From an uncultured Prevotella sp. (GTDB lineage Bacteria > Bacteroidota > Bacteroidia > Bacteroidales > Bacteroidaceae): a stretch of DNA of 64,000 bases. The stretch spans positions 30,974 to 94,973 of the forward strand of contig OMXO01000007.1 of the NCBI GenBank assembly GCA_900315035.1. Reading direction: 5' to 3'. The position numbers were made by a program, and so were the translations under genes. Under the pieces are notes generated by a model, which was not told the origin of the DNA, did not search any database, and was given only the letters and a program-made list of their open reading frames with translations. Positions 34,851 to 42,505 of the stretch are shown piece after piece; position 1 is the first letter of the stretch; each line of letters opens with the position of its first letter.

Positions 34851-35552
34851 TTATATTTTACGGATAAAATCGGAGGGGACGTAAGCGGTAGCAAAAGCCA
34901 TGAAGCCAGCAAGCTCGATGAGGATGCGCTGCTGGCGCCGAGCGCGAATGACTTTGCCACGAACACCTTTGAACTTGCCAGCGATGACTTCGACCTCGTC
35001 GGCACTCTTGAAGGTGTAGGGATTACCATCGAGGCGCATGACGTTAGCATCGTGGGTATTGGTGGCGATGATGAACGAACGCATCTGACTATCAGGGATG
35101 GTCAATGGCGGGTTCTTGCCAAAGGCATCGATGACACTGTGATTGTAATAGAAACTGAGTATTTCCGACATCTGAAAGGCCTCGGCTGTATTCGGCACAG
35201 TCTCGTCGGCAGCAGGTCCCATCGTCAGGCGACGGGCAGACTGGCTATCGAGATAAGCAAAGACGAAATTGGGAAGCAGATCGACCAGAACGGTCTTGAC
35301 ATGACGGCCTACCAGAACATCTTTCTCGCATTGAGGCACATAGACATAGACTCCCTGACGGATGAGGTAATCGACGGCACGCTGGGAACGACCATAGCTG
35401 GCACGGAAGACATACCATCGTTTCTGACCAGTAGCGTCGGGAACGTATTCTACCGACACCCCTGTTTGTGAGCTTATCGCTTCGGGGAAGGCAATGGGGG
35501 TAAGCCCAGAGCTTGGTTGTTCGACCGAGTTTGCATTAGGCAACGCATCCAT
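34851..35552 (-). CDS. UpxY-family transcription antiterminator (NusG-like)
   Basis: 233 aa. An NGN domain (about 40-150: RWYVFRASYGRSQRAVDYLIRQGVYVYVPQCEKDVLVG ... NFVFAYLDSQ) is followed by a KOW motif (VEVIAGKFKGVRGKVIRARRQQRILIEL, about 188-215). In Bacteroides fragilis each UpxY acts on the 5' leader of its own capsule operon to prevent early termination. The gene is first in the polysaccharide operon, behind a 370-nt leader that contains a terminator hairpin, which fits that mechanism. No UpxZ partner is encoded beside it. Confidence 0.92.
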   Translation of the reverse strand: MDALPNANSVEQPSSGLTPIAFPEAISSQTGVSVEYVPDATGQKRWYVFRASYGRSQRAVDYLIRQGVYVYVPQCEKDVLVGRHVKTVLVDLLPNFVFAYLDSQSARRLTMGPAADETVPNTAEAFQMSEILSFYYNHSVIDAFGKNPPLTIPDSQMRSFIIATNTHDANVMRLDGNPYTFKSADEVEVIAGKFKGVRGKVIRARRQQRILIELAGFMAFATAYVPSDFIRKI

Positions 35553-35922
35553 ATCGGCGTTCGTTTATGTCTGCCAGAACCCTGGCAAAAGGACATAAAA
35601 AAGACGTGGAACTGCTGTTGTTGCCTGTCCCACGAACTGAGGCTCTGGTATTGCCCATTACTGTTGAACAGACAACGCTAGAGCCCACGCCGATATGAAT
35701 ATAGTAATCCCCTAAAAGGGGATGCGTATAAACACATCCCGAGGACATCTACCGTTGCTAAGTTCTTGACAGCAATTGTGAATTTACCAGATTCCAGTTC
35801 GTCTCGAACAAAGCGCTTGTAAACGCCTTTTTATATGTCTAATCCCTCAACACTCCCCCCACAACCGTATCGGACATCGCTGTATCCGACACATCGGCAT
35901 GGGCAACACGAGGAATCGGCTG
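35553..35922 (-). promoter_or_regulatory. Structured 5' leader of the polysaccharide operon
   Basis: About 370 nt between promoter and UpxY with no convincing gene. It contains mutually exclusive hairpins: ATCCCCT/AGGGGAT (35707-35723) shares bases with GGGATG/CATCCC (35719-35740). There is a longer stem GGCTCT/AGAGCC (35641-35685) and an imperfect repeat of GTCGGATAC/GTCCGATAC near 35867-35890. A terminator hairpin follows at 35594-35634. This is the expected target region of UpxY. Confidence 0.7.
35594..35634 (-). terminator. Leader terminator upstream of UpxY
   Basis: On the minus strand CGTGGGA pairs with TTCCACG (35634-35628 with 35611-35605, one G-U pair) and is followed by TCTTTTTTATG. 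It lies 42 nt before the UpxY start and would stop transcription unless antiterminated. Confidence 0.65.
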
Positions 35923-35952
35923 CAAAGGTACTACTTATTTTTGGAACGACAA
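35923..35952 (-). promoter_or_regulatory. sigma-ABfr promoter of the polysaccharide operon
   Basis: Minus strand: TTG at 35952-35950, 19-nt spacer, TACCTTTG at 35930-35923. No invertible repeats flank it, so it does not look like a phase-variable promoter of the B. fragilis type. Confidence 0.75.
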
Positions 35953-35979
35953 AAAGAAAATGTAAGAAAAGATGGATAT

Positions 35980-36570
35980 TTACCCGAAAACGAAGCGTAA
36001 CGACTCGTAGAACTGCATCAGGAGGATGTAGAGAATGATGAGGGGTGCACCTTTGGTAATGCCATACGAAAGGGCATTCAGAACGGAACCTGAAGAACTG
36101 AGCCGGCCTGCCATCAGGCCATAGGTGACGCTGAAGAGCACACAGCCAAAAGCGCCCAGGGAAATCAGGTTTCGACTGAAGGCCGAAGGGAAGAGTTCGC
36201 CCTTAGCCGAGAGGAGGATGGCATGGGGCATGAGGGTGAGCATCGCCAAGACAACGAGGTAACTGACGAGGAAGAAGCAGGCCACACGCAGGGCTATCCG
36301 TTCGCGATAGCTACTGCGGAAGGCCGCTACCCCACTCTTCTGCAGACAGCCTAAAGCTGAGAGGCCCAACAGGAGCCATACCAGCCAAGGCGAAGCCAGC
36401 ATCGAGGAGAAGTTGCCCAGAAACCAGCGGATGCCCTCGCTGGAGAGCAGGGAGTGGACCTCGTCGAGCCTCATGGCCGAGAGCAGCCATGAGAGAATGA
36501 CGAGCAAGACTTCTGCCAGACACAGCAGAAGACAGACCGACTCCAGACGCTGCAGCAACTTAATCTTCAT
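35980..36570 (-). CDS. Small polytopic membrane protein with AbgT-like stretch
   Basis: 196 aa with about five membrane helices. The region SLLSSEGIRWFLGNFSSMLASPWLVWLLLGLSALGCLQKSG resembles the N-terminal part of AbgT-family transporters (LLS-x-G-LR... GxGxAEKSG), but the protein is far shorter than those carriers (about 500 aa) and lacks the rest. It could be a reduced homologue or a sensor partner. It starts 11 bp inside the response-regulator gene and is the last gene of the kinase-regulator-membrane set. Start at 36570 (MKIKLLQRLES) is chosen over an upstream frame extension. Confidence 0.6.
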   Translation of the reverse strand: MKIKLLQRLESVCLLLCLAEVLLVILSWLLSAMRLDEVHSLLSSEGIRWFLGNFSSMLASPWLVWLLLGLSALGCLQKSGVAAFRSSYRERIALRVACFFLVSYLVVLAMLTLMPHAILLSAKGELFPSAFSRNLISLGAFGCVLFSVTYGLMAGRLSSSGSVLNALSYGITKGAPLIILYILLMQFYESLRFVFG

Positions 36571-37279
36571 CGGGCTCGAGGTTATCGATATCCAGCACGC
36601 GCAGTTCGAGGGCACGGACTACCAGTCGGGTGGCATTGATGCCTGTGCTGCCCTCCGGGAAGAGTTTCTGGATGAGTTCGTTCTGACGCTTCTCGAGACT
36701 CTTCACGCCAAAGGGCATGCCTCGCAGATTCGTGATCTGCTCCTTGGTATAGCCTAAGGCCAGATGACGGAGGAAGCGCTCGTCGTACTCGTCGATCTCG
36801 TAGTTGACCACAGCCTCCTGCTTGACGAGCTGACCGCTGACGGCCGCCTTGAATCGCTCGACGATCTTCTCGAGGATCGGCTCGTTGAACACCAGTTGCT
36901 TGCCATCCATCACGGCAGAGACATCACGGCGCGTGAGCAGTTCGCCCGTCTTGAGGATGATGCCGTCGGCTCCGGCATCGAGCACATCGACCCAGAGTTT
37001 CTCATTGAGGATCTCGCCTGTAAAGATGAGCACTTTCACCTCGGGATACTGCTGCTTGGTGCGCCGGCAGATCTCGACGCCCACCGTGGTAGAACCGCCC
37101 AATCCCAGGTCGAGCAGTACGAGGTCGGGCTTCTGCTGCTTGATGAGTTTCCAATAGGCGAGCTCGTTCTCTGCCGTTCCGATGACCTCGGCTTCGGGGA
37201 TGTCACTACGGATGATGCCTAACGTGCCTTTGAGTTCGAGGGGCACATCCTCGACGATAATCACTTTGAAATTTTCCAT
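36560..37279 (-). CDS. Response regulator with LuxR-type DNA-binding domain
   Basis: 239 aa. The receiver domain (about 1-125) shows the acidic pair in KVIIVEDVPLEL, phospho-acceptor Asp in LVLLDLGLGG, Thr in VLIFTGEIL and Lys in IILKTGELL. The C-terminal HTH (about 165-232: DERFLRHLALGYTKEQITNLRGM ... ATRLVVRALELRVL) is of NarL/LuxR type, with an unusual loop MPFGVKSLEKRQNELIQKLF. The start MENFKVIIVED at 37279 overlaps the kinase gene by 19 bp, so the kinase and regulator are a pair. It stands just upstream of the polysaccharide operon, a plausible target. Confidence 0.9.
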   Translation of the reverse strand: MENFKVIIVEDVPLELKGTLGIIRSDIPEAEVIGTAENELAYWKLIKQQKPDLVLLDLGLGGSTTVGVEICRRTKQQYPEVKVLIFTGEILNEKLWVDVLDAGADGIILKTGELLTRRDVSAVMDGKQLVFNEPILEKIVERFKAAVSGQLVKQEAVVNYEIDEYDERFLRHLALGYTKEQITNLRGMPFGVKSLEKRQNELIQKLFPEGSTGINATRLVVRALELRVLDIDNLEPDED

Positions 37280-40200
37280 ATACTCGGTAATGTTATAATC
37301 AGATTGGTAACGTGGTCGATCTCTGTAGCCCTGATGCCACAACCGCGACGATTGGTGGCCTCGCCATGATCTCTGACTATCTGGCGACAGAGCAGGTATG
37401 GGAGATGATCTCTGGTGGGCGTGAACAGGCTGTCGGCCTCATCCTCAGAGAGCCTCAGGGCAGGCATAGGCACACGAACCTCGACATAGGGGCCATCGGT
37501 GGTGAAGGTCTTCTCGAGTTTCTTCTGACCAGACTGTTTGCGCAGAATCTCGAAGAGGTAACGTATCATATTCTCGTCGCCCAGCACATCGTGGTCGATG
37601 GGCTTGAGATGCAGTCGGGTATGATCGGCCTGATGCATGGCCTGCAGACTGAGCAGGCCGTAGAGCTGGCGGTAATAGTCGGTGACCTCGGAGAGCGACT
37701 CGCTATCACCTGCATCGAGCAACTGACGGATGCGACTGGGATAGTACATCGTTTCGTGCTTGAGGGTGGACAGACAGTTGTCGAGCACCGCATTGGCTAC
37801 ATGGAGTTTGCTCTCTTCGAGTTCCGTCTTACGCAGTTCATCATCGAGCAGTTCGAGGTCGGTCTGCCGCTGTTGTTCGCGCAGGAACCTGTCGTAGAGG
37901 CGATGGCGGTAATAGAGCAGATAATAGGCTGGCACCATCGAGAGAAGCACGAGCACCAGCATGATGACCGCGATGGTCTTATTGGTCTGCGACTGTTGCA
38001 TGGTGCGGCAATAATCGCCCAGGGTGTTATCTGCCGACATCTCCTTGAAGAGCTGGGTGTAGATCTTATTGTTATAGCTATAGAGTTGCCACTCATGGAG
38101 AGCCAAGGCTGCCACAGCACTCTCGTTACGGATATCAAGGATGATCTGGTAGTTGGTCTTCAGACTGTCGTGGAACCATTTGATCTCTGGAGCCATGAGT
38201 GAAGGATTGCCGATGGGCAGCATGACATAGCGCCCGTGAGGCACTTGCTGGCGATAGTGCTTATTGAGGTAATACCGACAGGAATCGGCAAAGAGCAGAG
38301 TGCGCTCGTAGGTGCCGTTGATATTCGAGAAATAGGCAGAATCGGCATAGGCGGAGGCGAGAGCGAGGTTTGAGGTTTGAGGTTTGAGATTTGAGGTTGG
38401 AGGTTTGAGGTTTGGGGTTTGGGCATGGGCCATTGAGCCATGAAGCATGAAGAGAAGGAGCAGGAGGCGAACAACGCCTTTGGGGAGACGGAAGAAAAGG
38501 CGCGAGCCCTGACCTAACTGGCTGGTGGCACCGATGGTGCAGACAGAGAATATCTGACTGATCTTACGGTATTTCTCGATGATGCCCTTGCAGTTGAGAA
38601 GTCCGAAGCCATGTGAAGGTTCACGAGCACCAGCGCTCAGTTTCTGTGTGCCCTCATCATGGATGGGCTTGGCATCGAAGAGAGAGGCCAATTGCTCGTC
38701 GGTCATGCCCTTGCCCGTATCCTCGACGGCCACTTCGACGTAGTCGTCAGTCTCTGAAGCACTCACGCTGACGCGACCTGGCCGCTCGGTATATTTCCGC
38801 GCATTATCGGCCAACGTGTTCAGCATGAAGAGCGTGAGCACCTTATCGGCCTTGACCATTGCCTGCGTAGGCGACACCTCGAACTGGATCTCTTTTATAT
38901 CAAACGAGGTACGCCCACGGGCGAGGATATCGAAGAGATCCTGCAGCGGGAAACTCTCGATATGCAGGCTGAGTTCACCCTGACGCAACTGGATCCAGTA
39001 AGTAAGCACCTCGTTATAGTCGATAATCTGATCGGTCAGTTCACGGATGTAAGCCACATCGCCGCCATGGGGCGACTTCACCTCGTGGAGAATGCGGTCG
39101 ATAAAAGGTGTGACCGTATTGACGAGCGACACCTTGGCCCGTTGCTCGAGGTTTCGCCGCTCGCTGTTCTCCACCCTGAGGCGCATGGCCGCCAACTCCT
39201 CGCGTCGCTGTTCGAAAATATCGTCGGGAATCTCCTCGTGGCTGGCCTTGCGGTTCATGTGATTGAAGAGCCAGAGAGAGAAGAGCAGAAGGAGGATGGC
39301 TCCCACAACGGCTCCCAGCATGATGTTGAGTTGAACAGATGTCTTCTCGTACTGACTGGCACGCGCCTCGAGTTGGCGATCCTGTCGCGTGGTTTCCTGC
39401 AGGTCGAGGTAGAGGTTGCGGTTATAGTCGCTCTGGGGCTTATCATCGATAGCCGCATAAGCCACACTGAGTTGTTCGCGGATAGAAGCCACCAAGTCGG
39501 GAGCCTGGTTGATCGTAGAGTCAGAGAGTGCCTGTTCGAGATTATAAAGTGCCGACTCATAGTCGCCTATCTGTCGGAAGCAGGAAGCCAGCGTACGATA
39601 AGCACCTGCAATCTGATAGACATCGCCATAACGTTCGAAGAGATAGAGGGCATTCTCTGCGAGGTAGCCAGCAAGCATATCCTCGCCCACCCCTTCGGGA
39701 TTCATTTCATTGGCCAGTCCATTGGGCTCGGCAAGGAACTTCATGGCCGGCATATTGTCACGAATCAGCTGATGGCGATACTCGGGCACCATGAGATGTT
39801 CGGAAAGAGCCTCAACGGCATTGGCAGCGAAATAGGGATAATCGGCCCGTCGTGCCAAGAGGAAACAGCGCATCAGATGGTCGAACTCCTGTTGGTTGAT
39901 CTCCTGCTGGGTTCCCTCAGTGATGATGCCGCCCGCCCCGATGTTATAGAGATAGTTCAGGAACTGTGCCGTATCGCGGATGACCTCATTGGGATCAATC
40001 GCCTGCAAGGCATCAATAGACTGTCGCTCAAGACCTACATAATAATAATAGGTGGAGTTGACAATGGCGTATTCGGTCTCTGCATAGAGCAACACCCGTC
40101 TGTCGCGCTCAGAGAGCAGCGACTGATCTTCCTTGATACGCATCATGGCCAGATCGGCCAGTTCACGATACTCATGGAACTCCCTGTTACGCGAACGTCG

Positions 40201-40527
40201 CTGACAGAGACGCATCTTCTGAACATAGGCCACCAAGAGCTGGAGCTGGTTATCAGTAACGGCAGACACCTCGTTGAGCAAGCTATCGGCCCGATCGTAC
40301 TGCATCCTGACGATGCTGGCAAAAGCCATATGATTGAGTGCCTCTGCCTGACCATCAGGATAATGGCTGGCCTGAGCATAAGCTCTTAGGGCAAAGGCCT
40401 GAGTAGAGTCGATGTTACGATAGTGATAGGCATAAGACTGAGCATTCAGCCTATCGACGGTCTGCCTATCAGGGCGCGAGCAGGCTGAAATGAGTATGGT
40501 TGATAATATGATTAGCCAATATTTCAT
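37261..40527 (-). CDS. Double-sensor histidine kinase-like protein (DUF5112/DUF5113 type)
   Basis: 1088 aa. Lipoprotein-like signal (ISAC, residues about 13-16), periplasmic TPR-like region (about 25-390), membrane helix (about 398-420), H-box-like LHEVKSP (about 479), HATPase with N-box LNTLADNARKYTE (about 566), G1 EDTGKGM and GFGLLNCKG (about 634). A second membrane or signal-like helix follows (about 682-700, LLLLLFMLHGSMAHAQ), then a linker made of the seven-nucleotide repeat (702-719), a second extracytoplasmic region, a third helix (about 847-870) and a second H-box-like LKHETMYYPSRI (about 919) with a degenerate catalytic tail. It reads as two kinases fused in one chain. Start ATG at 40527; a TTG at 40533 is less likely. 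Confidence 0.85.
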   Translation of the reverse strand: MKYWLIILSTILISACSRPDRQTVDRLNAQSYAYHYRNIDSTQAFALRAYAQASHYPDGQAEALNHMAFASIVRMQYDRADSLLNEVSAVTDNQLQLLVAYVQKMRLCQRRSRNREFHEYRELADLAMMRIKEDQSLLSERDRRVLLYAETEYAIVNSTYYYYVGLERQSIDALQAIDPNEVIRDTAQFLNYLYNIGAGGIITEGTQQEINQQEFDHLMRCFLLARRADYPYFAANAVEALSEHLMVPEYRHQLIRDNMPAMKFLAEPNGLANEMNPEGVGEDMLAGYLAENALYLFERYGDVYQIAGAYRTLASCFRQIGDYESALYNLEQALSDSTINQAPDLVASIREQLSVAYAAIDDKPQSDYNRNLYLDLQETTRQDRQLEARASQYEKTSVQLNIMLGAVVGAILLLLFSLWLFNHMNRKASHEEIPDDIFEQRREELAAMRLRVENSERRNLEQRAKVSLVNTVTPFIDRILHEVKSPHGGDVAYIRELTDQIIDYNEVLTYWIQLRQGELSLHIESFPLQDLFDILARGRTSFDIKEIQFEVSPTQAMVKADKVLTLFMLNTLADNARKYTERPGRVSVSASETDDYVEVAVEDTGKGMTDEQLASLFDAKPIHDEGTQKLSAGAREPSHGFGLLNCKGIIEKYRKISQIFSVCTIGATSQLGQGSRLFFRLPKGVVRLLLLLFMLHGSMAHAQTPNLKPPTSNLKPQTSNLALASAYADSAYFSNINGTYERTLLFADSCRYYLNKHYRQQVPHGRYVMLPIGNPSLMAPEIKWFHDSLKTNYQIILDIRNESAVAALALHEWQLYSYNNKIYTQLFKEMSADNTLGDYCRTMQQSQTNKTIAVIMLVLVLLSMVPAYYLLYYRHRLYDRFLREQQRQTDLELLDDELRKTELEESKLHVANAVLDNCLSTLKHETMYYPSRIRQLLDAGDSESLSEVTDYYRQLYGLLSLQAMHQADHTRLHLKPIDHDVLGDENMIRYLFEILRKQSGQKKLEKTFTTDGPYVEVRVPMPALRLSEDEADSLFTPTRDHLPYLLCRQIVRDHGEATNRRGCGIRATEIDHVTNLIITLPSIWKISK
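38369..38424. repeat. Seven-nucleotide tandem repeat (TTTGAGG type) inside the kinase gene
   Basis: Eight heptamers on the plus strand: TTTGAGG, TTTGAGG, TTTGAGA, TTTGAGG, TTGGAGG, TTTGAGG, TTTGGGG, TTTGGGC. On the coding strand they read PNLKPPTSNLKPQTSNL, the linker after the second membrane helix. Three variant units suggest an older tract than the others. Confidence 0.92.
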
Positions 40528-40540
40528 CAGCAAAAAAATT

Positions 40541-40566
40541 CCCTCCCGTCACGCATGACGAGAGGG
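40541..40566 (-). terminator. Intrinsic terminator after eda, 14 nt before the kinase start
   Basis: CCCTC-CGTC pairs with GACG-GAGGG around a 6-nt loop, with one opposed C/A, and seven T residues follow on the minus strand. The kinase ATG at 40527 follows at once, with no room for a separate promoter. Confidence 0.8.
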
Positions 40567-40580
40567 ATAGAATGCATGTA

Positions 40581-41249
40581 TTATGCGCGAGCATTGGCCA
40601 CGTAACCCAGTGCTTCGCGGCACTTATCGGTCACATACTGCCAGTCGCCAGCCTTCACCTTGTCAGAGGGGAAGAGCTTAGAACCCATACCCACACAGAA
40701 GACACCGGCCTTGAACCACTTCTGGAGGTTCTCTTCTTCAGGAGCGACACCACCAGTCACCATGATCTTCGACCAAGGCATCGGAGCCTTGAGACCCTTC
40801 ACCATGTTAGGACCAACCACATCACCAGGGAACACCTTCGTGAGGTCGCAGCCCAACTCCTGAGCCTTACCAATCTCTGAGACGGTCATACAGCCTGGGC
40901 AATAAGGCACGAGACGACGGTTGCAGACAGGAGCTATGTCGGGATTCAACAGAGGACCTACCACGAAGCAGGCACCCAACTGAATGTACATAGCTGCAGT
41001 AGGAGCATCGACGATAGAGCCGATACCCAGTGCGAGTTCAGGGCACTCCTTGTCGGCCCACTTCACCAGTTCTCCGAAGATCTCCTGAGCGAAGTCGCCA
41101 CGATTCGTAAACTCGAAGGCACGAACGCCACCCTCATAACAGGCTTTTACCACGTTCTTACATGTCTCCAGATCCTTATGATAGAACACGGGTACCATGC
41201 CGGTATCACCGATCTTCTTCAATACTGCTATCTTATCAAATTTTGCCAT
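40581..41249 (-). CDS. eda: KDPG/KHG aldolase
   Basis: 222 aa. Cleaves 2-keto-3-deoxy-6-phosphogluconate to pyruvate and glyceraldehyde-3-phosphate, the last step of uronate breakdown. Class I aldolase motifs: [12 protein letters not shown] (catalytic Glu), the Schiff-base Lys in [14 protein letters not shown], and phosphate-binding MVTGGVAP. The length is normal. The whole gap to kdgK, including its 5' untranslated sequence, is a seven-nucleotide repeat. It is followed by a terminator. Confidence 0.96.
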   Translation of the reverse strand: MAKFDKIAVLKKIGDTGMVPVFYHKDLETCKNVVKACYEGGVRAFEFTNRGDFAQEIFGELVKWADKECPELALGIGSIVDAPTAAMYIQLGACFVVGPLLNPDIAPVCNRRLVPYCPGCMTVSEIGKAQELGCDLTKVFPGDVVGPNMVKGLKAPMPWSKIMVTGGVAPEEENLQKWFKAGVFCVGMGSKLFPSDKVKAGDWQYVTDKCREALGYVANARA

Positions 41250-41255
41250 TTTATC

Positions 41256-41286
41256 TTTGAGATTTGAGGTTTGAGATTTGAGGTTT
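41256..41286. repeat. Seven-nucleotide tandem repeat filling the kdgK-eda gap
   Basis: Four exact heptamers on plus (TTTGAGA, TTTGAGG, TTTGAGA, TTTGAGG) plus a partial TTT. The tract runs into the kdgK stop codon on one side and stops 6 nt from the eda start on the other, so it supplies the eda ribosome-binding region. Confidence 0.92.
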
Positions 41287-42307
41287 AGCGCTGTACGCGA
41301 CCACTGGCATTACCGCCTGCGAGAGACTCTACCTCATCAGCACCTACCAGGTTGAAGTCGCCATTGATGGTGTGCTTCAGGGCAGAAGCAGCCACAGCAA
41401 ACTCAAGAGCCTCGCCTTGTGTCGGCTTTGTGAGCAGACCATGGATCAGACCACCAGAGAAAGAGTCGCCACCACCTACACGGTCGATGATAGGATTGAT
41501 CTCGTAACGCTTTGACTGATAGAACTCCTTACCATCATAAATAAGAGCCTTCCAACCATTGAAGGTTGCGCTGAACGACTCACGCAGGGTAGAAACCACA
41601 TACTTGAAGCCAAACTCAGCCATCATCTGCTTGAAGATACCCTCATAGCCGGCAGCATCAGTCTTACCACCCTCTACGTCGGCATCGGGCTTGAAGCCAA
41701 GACAGAGCTCAGCATCCTCCTCGTTACCGATGCAGACATCAACATACTGCATCAGGGGACGCATGATAGAGATGGCCTTCTCAGAGGTCCAGAGCTTCTT
41801 ACGGAAGTTCAGATCGACAGATACGGTCACACCATGACGCTTGGCAGCCTCACAAGCAAGCTTGGTAAGCTCGGCAGCCTTGTCGGAGATAGCAGGAGTG
41901 ATACCAGACCAGTGGAACCAGGCTGCACCCTCCATGATAGCATCGAAGTCGAAGTCTTTAGGATCGGCCTCAGCGATAGATGAGTGAGCACGGTCGTAGA
42001 TGACCTTCGAAGGACGCATAGATGCACCAGTCTCAGCATAGTAAAGACCTACGCGATCGCCACCACGGGCAATGAACTGAGTGTTGACACCATAGCGACG
42101 GAGTGCATTCACTGCAATCTGTCCAATCTCGTGCTTAGGCAGCTTGGATACGAAATAAGCCTCATGGCCGTAGTTGGCTACAGACACAGCTACGTTAGCC
42201 TCACCACCACCAGGGATGATGCGGAATGATTCACTCTGAATGAAACGGTCGTTTCCCTGTGGGGACAGGCGAAGCATAATCTCGCCCAATGTTACGATTT
42301 TTGCCAT
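41285..42307 (-). CDS. kdgK: 2-keto-3-deoxygluconate kinase (PfkB family)
   Basis: 340 aa. Phosphorylates 2-keto-3-deoxygluconate to the substrate of Eda. PfkB signatures: the N-terminal [15 protein letters not shown] and the C-terminal [18 protein letters not shown] (catalytic Asp in GGGDS). A substrate Arg/Tyr region is in [25 protein letters not shown]. It heads the minus-strand half of the uronate cluster, divergent from the LacI regulator. Confidence 0.93.
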   Translation of the reverse strand: MAKIVTLGEIMLRLSPQGNDRFIQSESFRIIPGGGEANVAVSVANYGHEAYFVSKLPKHEIGQIAVNALRRYGVNTQFIARGGDRVGLYYAETGASMRPSKVIYDRAHSSIAEADPKDFDFDAIMEGAAWFHWSGITPAISDKAAELTKLACEAAKRHGVTVSVDLNFRKKLWTSEKAISIMRPLMQYVDVCIGNEEDAELCLGFKPDADVEGGKTDAAGYEGIFKQMMAEFGFKYVVSTLRESFSATFNGWKALIYDGKEFYQSKRYEINPIIDRVGGGDSFSGGLIHGLLTKPTQGEALEFAVAASALKHTINGDFNLVGADEVESLAGGNASGRVQR

Positions 42308-42358
42308 TTTGTTTTAGTTTTAATTTCTCGATTAAACTTATTTTTTCGTTTGCGAGTA

Positions 42359-42389
42359 CAAAGATAGCATGTTTTTTTGAGTTTACCAA
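42359..42389 (-). promoter_or_regulatory. sigma-ABfr promoter of kdgK-eda
   Basis: Minus strand: TTG at 42389-42387, 20-nt spacer, TATCTTTG at 42366-42359. It is divergent from the lacI promoter. Confidence 0.75.
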
Positions 42390-42420
42390 ATATTTAAGAC
42401 GATTTAAGCGAAAAAACTTA

Positions 42421-42434
42421 CGGAAACGATTTCG
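42421..42434. promoter_or_regulatory. Candidate LacI-family operator
   Basis: CGGAAACGATTTCG, an imperfect palindrome with GAAA and TTTC arms around a central CG step, as in LacI-family operators. It lies between the two divergent promoters (42359-42389 and 42457-42487), where one bound repressor could control both. Confidence 0.5.
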
Positions 42435-42456
42435 CAGACAATATTTCTGCTTATAT

Positions 42457-42487
42457 TTGCTTTTATCAGAATTTCTTTGTACCTTTG
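42457..42487 (+). promoter_or_regulatory. sigma-ABfr promoter of lacI-uxaA-nhaC
   Basis: TTG at 42457-42459, 20-nt spacer, TACCTTTG at 42480-42487. It fixes the regulator start at 42506 rather than the upstream in-frame codon at 42485. Confidence 0.78.
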
Positions 42488-42505
42488 CAGAAAAATATTG
42501 TGATT

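Noticed and set aside
35536-35748. 70-codon frame in the UpxY leader
   Set aside because: It overlaps the UpxY start and a terminator hairpin and has no ribosome-binding site; a leader peptide cannot be excluded but is not supported.
34851-35979. Invertible capsule promoter as in B. fragilis
   Set aside because: No inverted repeats flank the promoter at 35923-35952 and no invertase gene is in the window.
37312-38202. 296-codon plus-strand frame opposite the kinase C-terminal module
   Set aside because: Antisense shadow of a gene with clear membrane and H-box features; no start signal.
38962-40389. 475-codon open frame on the plus strand opposite the kinase gene
   Set aside because: It lies wholly antisense to a well-supported kinase reading frame, has no domain-like pattern or promoter, and GC-rich codons of the sense gene explain the lack of stops.
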